A stretch of DNA of 64,000 nt from NCBI GenBank assembly GCA_964484195.1, contig CAZAER010000023.1:1-64000 (forward strand), written 5' to 3'. The translations under genes were made by a program, and so were the position numbers. This document shows positions 1 to 8,767 of this stretch, piece after piece. How positions within the stretch are numbered: the stretch's first letter is position 1; each line of letters starts with the position of its first letter. This DNA is from JALHOP01 sp964484195. Its GTDB lineage: Bacteria; Myxococcota; XYA12-FULL-58-9; JALHOP01. The notes beneath the pieces were generated by a model that saw only the letters and a list, made by a program, of their open reading frames with translations, was not told where the DNA came from and did not search any database.

Positions 1-23
1 GGTCCAGTCGAACGCGCTCATGT

Positions 24-986
24 TTACGCCCGTTTCGACGAGCTCGGCTCATCCTGCATGACAGCGAGGTGCGGTCCCACGTAGTCGAGCCACTCGGCCG
101 ATCGGGCGTGCTTGCCGCGCACCGCATCGCCGTATGCCCGCTGCAGCGTACGCGCGACCGGCCCCATGGTGCCGTTGCCGATCATGCGGTCGTCGATTTC
201 ACGCAAGGCGATGACCTCGGCGGCGGTGCCGCACACGAAGACCTCGTCGGCGGCGTAGAGCATGTCACGCGATAGCGGACGCTCGTCGACGGTGTAGCCA
301 TGGTCGCCGGCGATGATGCACAGCGCCTCGCGGGTAATCCCGTCGAGCACGGGTGCGGACGGGGTGGTGAAGATCTTGTTCTTGCGCACGATGAACAGGT
401 TCTCGCCGGTGCACTCGGCGACGTAACCCTGCGGGTCGAGCATGATGGCTTCGTCGAAGCCCAGGCGCACCGACTCGGACTTCGCGAGGAAAGAGTTCAC
501 GTAGTTTCCCGCGACCTTCGCCTTCGTCATCATGACGTTCGGATGATGGCGGGTGAACGACGCGACGTTGGCGCGCACGCCGTGCTCCATGGCCTCGGCG
601 CCGAGGTAGGCCTTCCATTCCCACACGGCGATGCCGACGTGCGCGGTGGTGTTGGCGATGTTGAGGTTCCAACCGCCTTCGGCGAGATACACGAGAGGTC
701 GGATGTAACACTCGGTGAGACCATTCGACGCGACCGTCAGCTTCGCCGCCGCGCACAGCTCTGCCTCGGTATAGGGCAACGACTTCCAGCCAAGGATGCG
801 CGCCGACATCTCGAGGCGCTTCATGTGCTCCTTGAGCCGAAAAACCGCCGGGCCGCGATCGGTCTGGTAGCAGCGAATGCCCTCGAAGACGCCGATGCCG
901 TAGTGGAGGCCGGGGGTCATGAAATGGAGGGTCGCCTCGGCGTAAGGCACCAACTTCCCGTTCATCCAAATGGTTTTCGACCGCAT
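24..986 (-). CDS. ilvE: Branched-chain amino acid aminotransferase (class IV)
   Basis: Pyridoxal-phosphate aminotransferase that interconverts Val/Leu/Ile and their 2-oxo acids in the cytoplasm. The 320-residue product has the fold-type IV pattern throughout: KTIWMNGKLVP near the N-terminus, HYGIGVFEGIR at about 28-38, the PLP-binding lysine in KVAGNY (K157), and ECTGENLF plus DGITRE further on. The frame extends 7 codons upstream to a TTG, but the ATG at 986 has an AAGGGA ribosome-binding site 7 nt before it and gives the usual family N-terminus, so I chose the ATG. Length is normal for IlvE. The left neighbour lies outside the window and the next gene is divergent. Family assignment is secure; the exact substrate preference is inferred. 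Confidence 0.93.
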   Translation of the reverse strand: MRSKTIWMNGKLVPYAEATLHFMTPGLHYGIGVFEGIRCYQTDRGPAVFRLKEHMKRLEMSARILGWKSLPYTEAELCAAAKLTVASNGLTECYIRPLVYLAEGGWNLNIANTTAHVGIAVWEWKAYLGAEAMEHGVRANVASFTRHHPNVMMTKAKVAGNYVNSFLAKSESVRLGFDEAIMLDPQGYVAECTGENLFIVRKNKIFTTPSAPVLDGITREALCIIAGDHGYTVDERPLSRDMLYAADEVFVCGTAAEVIALREIDDRMIGNGTMGPVARTLQRAYGDAVRGKHARSAEWLDYVGPHLAVMQDEPSSSKRA

Positions 987-1138
987 CCCGACGTCCCTTT
1001 TTGCCAATAAACCCCAATTTACGGGGTCCTCGTTGATTATCGCCGCTCTGCGTCAGGTGTTTCGGTCTTTCTTGACCCCTCTCACGGCCAAGCCATAAGG
1101 TCCGCGCCGTTCGTTCCTCGAAGGAGACCAGGTAAATC

Positions 1139-2356
1139 ATGTTCCGCGCCTCGTTCCGTGCCGTCCCTCTGCGCGCCGCCATCGTCGCTCTCGGCCTCTT
1201 GGGCCTATCGACCGCCTGCAACCGTAAGCTGCCCGACTCCGAGGTCGCGGCTCGGGTCAACGACCAGCCGATCACCAAGAAAGAGTTCGAGGAAGCCGCG
1301 GAGCGCAACCTCGCGCGCTACCGCAATCAGGGCCACCAGCTGCAGCCGAACATCGAGTCGCGCATCCGCGAAAGCGTTCTGCGGCGCATGATCGAAGACA
1401 AGATCATCGAGCTCAAGGCCAAGGAGACCCAGGTCACCGTCACCGACGAAGAGCTGGGCACCAAGTTCGCCGAGCAGAAGGCGCGTTTCCGTACCGACGA
1501 GGCCTTCAAGGACTACTTGCAGCGCTCGCAGAACACCGAAGCGCAAATGAAGGAAGAGCTGAAGCGCAACATGTTGCGCGATCGCCTCGTCGAGAAGATG
1601 TCCGGCGAGATCGCGGTCACCGACGAAGACGTGAAGAAGTTCTACGAAGAGAACATCAACCGCTTCAAGGATCGCGAGCAGGTGAAGCTGTCGCGCATCG
1701 TGCTACGCGTCGCGCCGACGGCGACCGACGCCGAGCGCAAGAAGGCAAAGGCCAAGGCGACCGATCTCGCCAAACAAGCCAAGAAGGCGAACGCCGACTT
1801 CGCGAAGCTCGCGCGTGACAACTCGAATGGTCCCGAGGCCGCCAAGGGTGGCGATCTCGGCTTCCTCTATCGCGGACGGATGCAACCCGAGTTCGACACC
1901 GTCGCTTTCGCGCTCAAGCCGGGTGAGGTCTCCGACGTCATCGAGACCAAGATGGGCTACGAGGTCGTCAAAGTCGAAGAGCGCAGGGACGAGCGCGTCC
2001 GCCCCGTCGAGGAAGTTACCGACACCATCCGCACCTCGCTCCTCGCGCGAAAGCGTAATGACAAGCGTCGCGAGATCTTGCGTGACCTCAAGGCCAACGC
2101 GAAGGTCGAGCAGATCTTGAAGTTCGACCTTCCTCCTGGCTTGCAGCCGGCGGAGATCGATCCGACCGCGCCGCGCTTGCCGGGTGCGCCGGGCCAGCCG
2201 AACCTGCCACCGCAGGGCGCAGAGCTCGATCCGCACGCCATGCCGCCGCCGGGTGGCTTGGTGCCGCAGCAGGGCGCGGTTCCGCCCCCACCGGCGCCGG
2301 GAGCAAATCCGCCTCCGGATAGCGCGCAGCCGACCCCGCCGGCGCCGAGTCCGTAA
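1139..2356 (+). CDS. PpiC/SurA-type peptidylprolyl isomerase lipoprotein
   Basis: Predicted periplasm-facing lipoprotein chaperone/foldase. The 405-residue product has an N-terminal signal peptide ending in a lipobox (LSTAC, Cys27), then a SurA-like helical segment of about 40-160, then one parvulin domain of about 173-285 (LSRIVLRVAP, GGDLGFLYRGRM, FALKPGEVSDVIETKMGYEVVKVEE). The last 70 or so residues are a Pro/Ala/Gly-rich tail. The start is supported by AAGGAG at 1121-1126, 12 nt upstream of the ATG. It stands alone, divergent from ilvE, and its stop codon runs directly into a heptanucleotide array. It probably helps outer-membrane protein folding; client proteins are unknown. Confidence 0.88.
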   Translation: MFRASFRAVPLRAAIVALGLLGLSTACNRKLPDSEVAARVNDQPITKKEFEEAAERNLARYRNQGHQLQPNIESRIRESVLRRMIEDKIIELKAKETQVTVTDEELGTKFAEQKARFRTDEAFKDYLQRSQNTEAQMKEELKRNMLRDRLVEKMSGEIAVTDEDVKKFYEENINRFKDREQVKLSRIVLRVAPTATDAERKKAKAKATDLAKQAKKANADFAKLARDNSNGPEAAKGGDLGFLYRGRMQPEFDTVAFALKPGEVSDVIETKMGYEVVKVEERRDERVRPVEEVTDTIRTSLLARKRNDKRREILRDLKANAKVEQILKFDLPPGLQPAEIDPTAPRLPGAPGQPNLPPQGAELDPHAMPPPGGLVPQQGAVPPPPAPGANPPPDSAQPTPPAPSP

Positions 2357-2453
2357 CGTCGGTAATCGGCGATCGGTAATCGGCGATCGGCTGTCGGCAA
2401 TCGGCAATCGGCAATCGGCGATCGGCTATCGGCGATCGGCTATCGGCTATCGG
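2357..2453 (+). repeat. Heptanucleotide tandem array 1 (ATCGGNN)
   Basis: About 13 tandem 7-bp units with invariant (A/G)TCGG and a variable dinucleotide (TA, CG, CT, CA). The array begins right after the stop codon of the parvulin gene and ends where the stop codon of the convergent M14 peptidase gene begins, so it makes up the entire intergenic region. Because 7 is not a multiple of 3, every frame translates into a heptad like SAIGNRQ. Such ORFs are artefacts. Confidence 0.9.
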
Positions 2454-4178
2454 TCAGTCGACAGCGGCATCCACCCGTACGACCGGATACTGCTCCCGCA
2501 GCCGGTCATGCGCCGGATGCCGCCGGTAAAAAAAATCCACCCGCTCGGCCTCCGACGCGCCTTTCTTCACCAGCTCGTCGAACTCCTTCTTCACCTGCGC
2601 ATCACTCGCCAAGAGCTTCTGCGCGAACGGCTCGAGCACCATCAGCTCGACATACTCCCGCGCCTCGAACACCGCGTTCATGAACCCCCAAGCGGCGAGT
2701 GAGTCCGGCGCCTGGGGCTCGAGGAGCTGCATCGCCATGACCCCGCCGCGTTGAGCAATGGGCACGTAGAGTGACCCCGGAGCGATCTCGCCTTTTTCGG
2801 CGCGCCAGGTGCCGGTGATCTCGGCGCGAGTTCGGCCTTCGCTGGTGCGCGGCGCCACTTTGACGCTCTCCGATTGGAAGACCTCGCGACCGACCGAGCC
2901 GCCGTTGACCACCAGCTTGGTGGTGATGCCGTGCGCCGCGAGCACCGGCGACACGAGGGGGACCCATGGCGGCGGCACGATGTAGCCACCGCGCGGTGCT
3001 TTGACGGTGAGGGATGGAGCGACGTCGCGCAGCATCGGCGTCTTCCAGATCTTCGGCCGGTTCGGATCGAACTGCACCCAGCGCTTGCCCGTGATCACGG
3101 ACGGTAGATCCTTGTAGGCGACGCCGCGGAACTCGATGACCTTCGGAGCTCCAGTCGGCGCGAAGACCAGAGGCACGTCGGTGCCGCCGAGATTCGCCAT
3201 GGTCGACTGCGCCGCGCTCGATGCGGCTGCGAGCGCTGCACCGTCATCGCGGACGACTTCGAGGACGCCGAGCAAGGCGTCACGGGAAGCGCGCACGCGC
3301 CGGGCATTGCTCTTGAGCGCATGGCTCTCGACCAGCACGCCGAAGCGTTGCCACTGCTGCCAGTAGCCTTGCGAAAAGCGCGGTGTGGCGACGCTGTTCG
3401 CCCAGCCGGAAAGGGGTTGGGTCTCGTCCTGCGCCGACGGATAGAAGTCCAGCGGCAGGTGACCCGCGGCTCGGAGCTTGGTCATGAGAGCGCTGGACAT
3501 ATTGTCGCCCGCCTCGCGCATCCCCACGGGCCAGCCGAAGCGTGGCTCGACCATGACCGCGATGTCCGGTTGGAAATCCATACCGTTCGTCGTGTGGAGG
3601 TCGACGTAGACCAGCGGATCCCACTTGCGCAGCAGAGCGAGCATGGCGCGGGCTTCGGGTGTGTCCGCTTTAGCGTAGTCGCGATTCAGGTTGAGGCGCT
3701 GAGCCGTGACGCGAAAGCCCGGCGTCTCTGGGCCCAGCTGGTTCGGCCGGTTGTTCGGCGCGACGTTCTCGTGGCCGTCGACGTTGTAGACCGGGACGAA
3801 GACCAGCGTGACGCGGCCGAGCAACCCGGGCGCCGTCTTGCCTTCGAGTAGATCGCGCGCCAGGGCCAGGCCAGCATCTTTACCGTCCAGCTCGCCGGCA
3901 TGGATGGACCCCTGTGCCAAAACGACCTGCCTGCCCTTGGCCCGCGCATCGTCCGGGGTCAGACCGCCGTCCTCGGCGAGGGTCAGAACGTGCATCGGCC
4001 GCCGTTCCGGTGTCGTTCCGAACACTTCGCAGCGGGCCTTGGCTGGATAGAGCTCGGCGAGCGTTTTGCAGAAGGTGACCACCTCGTCGTAGCGGCCACT
4101 TTCGACGTAGTGGGTACGTTCGGCGACGGTTTCGACGGGTGGGGCGGTCAGAATGCCGGCTAGCAACAAGGAAAACAT
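2454..4178 (-). CDS. M14 family zinc carboxypeptidase-like peptidase, secreted
   Basis: Predicted exported zinc peptidase of the carboxypeptidase A (M14) superfamily, 574 residues. The N-terminus is a short signal peptide (MFSLLLAGILTAPPVETVA). The zinc site is visible as HAGE (H93, E96) and DLHTTNG (H195), and the catalytic Glu is likely E284 in VESHALKSNARRVRAS. The remaining 280 or so residues form a C-terminal region seen in long M14 proteins. The open frame continues over 300 codons upstream but there it is antisense to the next gene. I chose ATG 4178 because AAGAGG lies 7 nt upstream and it starts the signal peptide. It is convergent with the parvulin gene and divergent from the HD-GYP regulator. 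The substrate is unknown. Confidence 0.88.
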   Translation of the reverse strand: MFSLLLAGILTAPPVETVAERTHYVESGRYDEVVTFCKTLAELYPAKARCEVFGTTPERRPMHVLTLAEDGGLTPDDARAKGRQVVLAQGSIHAGELDGKDAGLALARDLLEGKTAPGLLGRVTLVFVPVYNVDGHENVAPNNRPNQLGPETPGFRVTAQRLNLNRDYAKADTPEARAMLALLRKWDPLVYVDLHTTNGMDFQPDIAVMVEPRFGWPVGMREAGDNMSSALMTKLRAAGHLPLDFYPSAQDETQPLSGWANSVATPRFSQGYWQQWQRFGVLVESHALKSNARRVRASRDALLGVLEVVRDDGAALAAASSAAQSTMANLGGTDVPLVFAPTGAPKVIEFRGVAYKDLPSVITGKRWVQFDPNRPKIWKTPMLRDVAPSLTVKAPRGGYIVPPPWVPLVSPVLAAHGITTKLVVNGGSVGREVFQSESVKVAPRTSEGRTRAEITGTWRAEKGEIAPGSLYVPIAQRGGVMAMQLLEPQAPDSLAAWGFMNAVFEAREYVELMVLEPFAQKLLASDAQVKKEFDELVKKGASEAERVDFFYRRHPAHDRLREQYPVVRVDAAVD

Positions 4179-4226
4179 ATCGCGGCCTCTTACCATGGGA
4201 CGTGGCTTGAACGAGGCCTCATACGC

Positions 4227-4232
4227 TATACT
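4227..4232 (+). promoter_or_regulatory. -10-like element TATACT before the HD-GYP regulator
   Basis: TATACT ends 9 nt before the ATG at 4242. Transcription would start around 4239, leaving almost no leader. There is no good Shine-Dalgarno sequence, so the mRNA may be leaderless. The nearest -35 candidate (TTGAAC at 4207-4212) is only 14 nt upstream, which is short. Confidence 0.35.
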
Positions 4233-4241
4233 GAGCCTCTC

Positions 4242-5780
4242 ATGACGGCGGACGCCTCCTTGAGCAGCGGCGAGCTCGGGCATCCCGGGAACGACCCGCG
4301 CACCTTCGGGTACGAGGACGCGCCTCGTATTCTCGTCGTCGACGACGAGACGGTCATCCTCGACGTCTTGAAAGACGTGCTCGAGTACGAAGGGTTCGTC
4401 GTCGGAACCGCGAGCGACGGCGCCAGTGCTTTTCGTGAGCTGGGCAGCGAGCACTACGACATCGTGCTCACCGATTTGAAGATGCCCGGCGTCGATGGCT
4501 TGGAGCTGATGCAGCGCATGCGCTCCGAAGGCCTTCCCACCAAGACGATCATGATGACCGGCTTCGGCACCGTCGAGACCGCCGTCGACGCCATGAAGAA
4601 GGGCGCCTTCGATTACATCTTGAAGCCCTTCAAGCCGGAAGACGTGGTGCGTCTGTTGCGCCGCGCCTTGGACAAACAACGGCTCGAGCGCGAGAACGTC
4701 GCCCTCCGCGAAACGCTGGGTTACTACGAGCTCTCCGAAGCGCTCGCCTCCGGCATGCCGCTCAGCGATCAGCTGCAGCTCATCGTCGAGCTCATCCGCG
4801 AGAACTTCCAGGCCGACGGCGTGTCGATCATCACCAATGATCCACGCGATGCCGGGAAGTTCATCGCCCGCGCCACGACCGGCGTCGGCAGCCTCATGCC
4901 GCGCATCGAGCATTTGCTCGACCGCTTCAAAGGTGAAACGCGCGTTCTCGCTCACGGCAGCGACGTGCAGCAGTTCCTGCTCAATCCGAAGACGGCGGAG
5001 CACGTCGCCCAAAGCTTCATCTCGGCGCCCCTCCGCGTTCGCGGACAGACGGTCGGCATCATCTACGCCGTGTCGGTCCGAGCCGGCCACCGTTTTACCG
5101 AAGGCCAGCGCAAAGGACTCGCCGTGCTCTCGAGCCGCGCCGCCAGCGCCATCGAGAACAACCGCATGCACGAAGGGCTGCGCAGCACCTTCACCGAGAC
5201 CATCGAAGGTCTGGCGCGCGCGCTCGAGGCAAAAGATCCGTACACCGCCGGCCACTCCGACCGCGTCGCGGTTTACGCCCGCCTCATCGCCCAGTCACTC
5301 GGTATGTCGCAGGCCGAGATCGACCGTGTCTATCATGGCGGACTGATGCACGATATCGGCAAGATCGGCATCAACCTTTCGGTCTTGAACAAGCCACAGA
5401 AGCTCACCGAGGCCGAATACGAGATGTTCAAGAGCCACACGGTGAAGGGCAAGCGCATCGTCGAGCCCATTAGCTTTTTGAACCACCTCATCCCGTTCAT
5501 CTACTCGCACCACGAAGCATGGAATGGCCGCGGCTATCCCGACGGCCTCGCCGGCACCGACATCCCCTTCGACGGGCGCTTGATGGCAGTGGCCGACAGC
5601 TACGACGCCATGACCTCGAACCGCCCGTATCGCAAAGCCCTTCCTCACGACATCGCCATCCTCGAGCTGACGCGTTGTTCGGCGAAGCAATTCGACGCCG
5701 ACGTCGTCAAAGCGTTCATTGCCGTCATCGACGAATTCCGTAGACAGCGGCGCGAGCAGGGGTTGTCGACCCCGGATTGA
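4242..5780 (+). CDS. Response regulator with GAF and HD-GYP (cyclic-di-GMP phosphodiesterase) domains
   Basis: Cytoplasmic two-component output protein, 512 residues. The receiver domain (about 29-140) has the acidic pair D34/D35, phospho-acceptor D78 in LTDLKMPG, and K128 in LKPF. A GAF domain (about 165-307) follows, then an HD-GYP domain (about 310-500) with the HD pair in MHDIGKIG (H370, D371), HHEAWNGRGYPDG (GYP at 431-433) and the downstream DSYDAMTSNRPYR. All signature residues are present, so it is probably an active c-di-GMP hydrolase controlled by phosphorylation and a GAF ligand. No histidine kinase lies beside it. The subtilase gene follows within 4 bp and could be co-transcribed. 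Confidence 0.93.
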   Translation: MTADASLSSGELGHPGNDPRTFGYEDAPRILVVDDETVILDVLKDVLEYEGFVVGTASDGASAFRELGSEHYDIVLTDLKMPGVDGLELMQRMRSEGLPTKTIMMTGFGTVETAVDAMKKGAFDYILKPFKPEDVVRLLRRALDKQRLERENVALRETLGYYELSEALASGMPLSDQLQLIVELIRENFQADGVSIITNDPRDAGKFIARATTGVGSLMPRIEHLLDRFKGETRVLAHGSDVQQFLLNPKTAEHVAQSFISAPLRVRGQTVGIIYAVSVRAGHRFTEGQRKGLAVLSSRAASAIENNRMHEGLRSTFTETIEGLARALEAKDPYTAGHSDRVAVYARLIAQSLGMSQAEIDRVYHGGLMHDIGKIGINLSVLNKPQKLTEAEYEMFKSHTVKGKRIVEPISFLNHLIPFIYSHHEAWNGRGYPDGLAGTDIPFDGRLMAVADSYDAMTSNRPYRKALPHDIAILELTRCSAKQFDADVVKAFIAVIDEFRRQRREQGLSTPD

Positions 5781-5783
5781 TTG

Positions 5784-8135
5784 ATGCTGCTGTTCGTCGT
5801 CCATGCGGTGCTCGCCGCGCCGCTGGTTTCACCCGAGGTCGTGCTCGCCGGTAAGCGCTTTGCGCTCACCCCGGTCGCCGAGCCGATCGTCGTGCGGAGC
5901 TCCACGACGCTCCACGTGAGCGCGAGCGACGGCGTCGCCACGCGCGTGCTCGACGACCTTACCATCGTCGAGGGAGCGCCATCGCCGACGAGGCTCCTCG
6001 AAGGCCTTTCGGCCCGAGGTGAGGTCGCAGAGGTGCTGGCGGTCTTCGAAACCCAGGATGGCATGCGGCTCTACGCGGACCGTCGGGTGCGTGTCCGCTT
6101 TGGCGATCATGTCGGAGAAGCCCGGCGCCGCGATCTCGTCGCCGGAGTGGGGGCGAGCGTCCATCGCGTCGTCAGCATTCAGCGCAACACCTTCGAGGTC
6201 TTGGCGGCGACCGCCGAAGAGAGCCTCGAGGTGGCACGACTGCTCGGCGAGAGCACCGACGTGCGCTGGGCGCATCCCGACTTCATCGTGCGCGCGAGCC
6301 TCGAGTTTGCCCCCAACGACGCTCTGTTCCCGCAGCAGTGGCACCACGACGTGTTGAACAGCCGCGCTGCTTGGGACATCGGCCAAGGCGCGCCATCGAC
6401 GATCATCTCCATCCTCGACTCCGGCGTCGACGTCACTCACCCTGACCTCGCCGACAAGATCGTGAGCCCGAGGGACACTCTGCGGCAGGTCGACTCCGCC
6501 GAGCCCGCCGCCAATGACGCCCATGGCACCGCGTGCGCCGGCATCGCGGCGGCTTCCACCGACAACTCCGAGGGCATCGCGGGCGTCTGTCCCAACTGCT
6601 CGATCTTGCCGGTGCGCCTGCTCGATCAAAATGGCTTTACCCGTGTATCCGCTGGAGCGGACGGAATTCGCTGGGCGGTCGACCACGGTGCTCGCATCCT
6701 CTCGAATAGCTGGGGGATCGGGCCGGTCTCGACCGATCTCGGGGAAGCGCTCGATGAGGCAACCGCCGCCGGCGTGCTCGTGCTCTTCGCCTCCGGCAAC
6801 AGCGGCGAGCCCATCCCGGAAAATCAGGTCGCCGCGCACCCGGCGGTGAATGCCATCGGCGCGACCAACCAGTACGATCTGCTCGCGGCGTATTCGAACA
6901 CCGGCCCACACGTCGTGTTGACCGCCCCGGCCGCCGAGGTCGTGACCGATATAGCGGACAGGCGTGGCTACACCTCCGGGGCCTACTATGCGAGCTTCGC
7001 GGGAACCAGCGCTTCGACACCGGTGGTCGCCGGGCTCGCCGGGTTGGTGTGGAGCGCAAACCCCGGACTGTCCGCCGCCGAGGTCCTGCAGATCCTGCGC
7101 GACGGCGCCGATCGCATCGGCAGCCAGTCGTATCCGGATGGCCGCAACGATCTCTACGGCGCCGGCCGGGTCAACGCCTACCGCGCTATGCGTTTCGCTG
7201 CCGGGCTCACGCCATGTGTCCCCGGCTTCGAGCTCTGCGCCAATGCAGCCGACGACGACTGTGACGGCTTGGTCGACAAGCTCGACCCGCAGTGCGCGCC
7301 CGACAGCGCGCCCATCGGCGATGCGTGCACGCGCGACTTCCAGTGCAGCGTCGAGGGCTACTGTTTGGAGTCGAACCTCGGTTTCCCGGGCGGCTATTGC
7401 AGCGTCGGCTGCGAGGGTACCGGCAGCGCGTGCCCGTCTGGCTCGGTGTGCGTCGGCGAGGGCTTCACCACCGGCTCGTCGTGTCACATCGCCTGCAACG
7501 ATCACGGCGATTGCCGCGCCGGCTATCAATGTCTACCGGTGGCGGCGGGCAGCAGCACCAAAGCTTGTTTACCCTCGTGCGCGCTCAGTCCGTGCCTTGC
7601 CGGCGAGATCTGTAACACCACGACCGGCGTCTGCGAGCACAACGGGCCTGCCGCGGTCGGTGAAGCTTGCGCGAGCCGCGTCGACTGCGCCGATAATGGC
7701 CGCTGTCTGCCGGACAACCAGGGCTTCCGTGACGGCATGTGCGTCACCGAATGCCAGGACGACGGCGTCTGCCCCGAGGGCACCGCGTGTCTCGAGCTTG
7801 GCGCTGGCCAAGCCTTCTGCATCCCCACCTGCACGCTGCCGGACGATTGCCGCGAGTTCTACGCTTGCCATCCCATCCGTGGCACCCAAGCAACGTCGAC
7901 GGTTCGCGGCTACTGCTGGACCGCCTGTCTGTCGGCGAGCGACTGCGGCTACCAGACCTGCAACGAGTACGGCTTGTGCGGCAACGACACGCCGCCCGAC
8001 ATCACGAGGAAGCCCGGTGGCGGCGGCGACCCCGAGCCTTCCGGGAATGGCGGCTGCATGGCGGTCGCGGCAGAGCCTCTCGCCATGCTCATGCTCCTCG
8101 TCCTGCGGCGGCGCCGGTTCAGATCGGGCGTTTGA
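5784..8135 (+). CDS. Subtilisin-like (S8) serine protease with Cys-rich region and MYXO-CTERM tail
   Basis: Predicted cell-surface or secreted protease, 783 residues. It has a signal peptide (MLLFVVHAVLAAP), an inhibitor-I9-like propeptide to about residue 170, and an S8 catalytic domain with D212 (SILDSGVD), H247 (AHGTACAG) and S409 (GTSAS). After about 475 there is a metal-binding-type motif (CANAADDDCDGLVD), then about 230 residues of closely spaced Cys pairs resembling EGF/Dickkopf-type modules. The C-terminus has GNGGCMA, a hydrophobic helix and RRRRF, which is the MYXO-CTERM sorting pattern known from Myxococcota. ATG 5784 was preferred over the adjacent TTG 5781. The 3' end overlaps the convergent cyclic-nucleotide gene by 17 bp. 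Confidence 0.92.
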   Translation: MLLFVVHAVLAAPLVSPEVVLAGKRFALTPVAEPIVVRSSTTLHVSASDGVATRVLDDLTIVEGAPSPTRLLEGLSARGEVAEVLAVFETQDGMRLYADRRVRVRFGDHVGEARRRDLVAGVGASVHRVVSIQRNTFEVLAATAEESLEVARLLGESTDVRWAHPDFIVRASLEFAPNDALFPQQWHHDVLNSRAAWDIGQGAPSTIISILDSGVDVTHPDLADKIVSPRDTLRQVDSAEPAANDAHGTACAGIAAASTDNSEGIAGVCPNCSILPVRLLDQNGFTRVSAGADGIRWAVDHGARILSNSWGIGPVSTDLGEALDEATAAGVLVLFASGNSGEPIPENQVAAHPAVNAIGATNQYDLLAAYSNTGPHVVLTAPAAEVVTDIADRRGYTSGAYYASFAGTSASTPVVAGLAGLVWSANPGLSAAEVLQILRDGADRIGSQSYPDGRNDLYGAGRVNAYRAMRFAAGLTPCVPGFELCANAADDDCDGLVDKLDPQCAPDSAPIGDACTRDFQCSVEGYCLESNLGFPGGYCSVGCEGTGSACPSGSVCVGEGFTTGSSCHIACNDHGDCRAGYQCLPVAAGSSTKACLPSCALSPCLAGEICNTTTGVCEHNGPAAVGEACASRVDCADNGRCLPDNQGFRDGMCVTECQDDGVCPEGTACLELGAGQAFCIPTCTLPDDCREFYACHPIRGTQATSTVRGYCWTACLSASDCGYQTCNEYGLCGNDTPPDITRKPGGGGDPEPSGNGGCMAVAAEPLAMLMLLVLRRRRFRSGV

Positions 8136-8664
8136 ACGCGCCGGTGGTGCTGGGCCAGCTCCTATTGGTGCTCATGGCCGTGTAGACGGCCTTGCGGATG
8201 TTCACCAGGTCTTCCCCGGTCTCTCCGCGGGCCAGCATCTCGTCGGTGATGGCGAGTCGATGGCAGGCAACGCGGGCCACGTTGAAGGTGAAGCGCATGA
8301 GGGCCGGATGTCCGGTCGCAAAGAGGCGATCGAAGGTCTCACGGGTGAGGGCAAACGCGCTCACCTGCGTCATCGCAACTACGCTTGCTACCGGAGGAAT
8401 CTGGCAAAACAGCTCGATCTCGCCAAAGAGCGTGGGGCTATCGAGCTCGGCGAAGCGGCGCTCGCTACCGTCGGGACCGTGTTTGGTGATGGCCACCTTG
8501 CCGGAGGTCGCGATGTAGAGCGGTGCGGGGGTGTCGTCGCCCTCGCGGAGGATGGCGGCGCCGGCAGCGAACGAGCGCGGCGCCATCATGTCGACGAGCG
8601 AGACCAAGGCATCCACGGAGATGCCTTCGAAGTACGGAAGCTCGAGCAGGTCGACGTGGGGCAT
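8119..8664 (-). CDS. Cyclic nucleotide-binding domain protein (Crp/CAP N-domain only)
   Basis: Soluble protein of 181 residues with one cyclic nucleotide-binding (cNMP) domain, about residues 8-125: YFEGISVDALVSLVD, FAAGAAILREGDD, LYIATSGKVAI, then the phosphate-binding cassette around LFGEIELFCQIPPVASVVA. No DNA-binding HTH follows, so it is not a complete Crp regulator and may act by protein contacts. The start at 8664 is chosen over the ATG at 8679 because GGGAG lies 8 nt upstream. Whether cAMP, cGMP or no nucleotide binds cannot be told. The cassette's usual Arg is not obvious. Confidence 0.82.
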   Translation of the reverse strand: MPHVDLLELPYFEGISVDALVSLVDMMAPRSFAAGAAILREGDDTPAPLYIATSGKVAITKHGPDGSERRFAELDSPTLFGEIELFCQIPPVASVVAMTQVSAFALTRETFDRLFATGHPALMRFTFNVARVACHRLAITDEMLARGETGEDLVNIRKAVYTAMSTNRSWPSTTGAFKRPI

Positions 8665-8767
8665 TTTCTCGGCTCCCATAGCGCCGCATGGTTTGCGCCG
8701 GCAAGCGTCCCTATGTTACGGCCCCAACGCTTTACCCGCGACTTTCCAGCGGCCCCGTTCCATCTCA

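Noticed and set aside
4179..5255. N-terminal extension of the M14 peptidase frame to 933 residues
   Set aside because: The extension is antisense to the HD-GYP regulator, and a good start with signal peptide and ribosome-binding site exists at 4178.
5829..7529. 566-codon minus-strand ORF in the subtilase gene
   Set aside because: Antisense to a gene with an intact catalytic triad.
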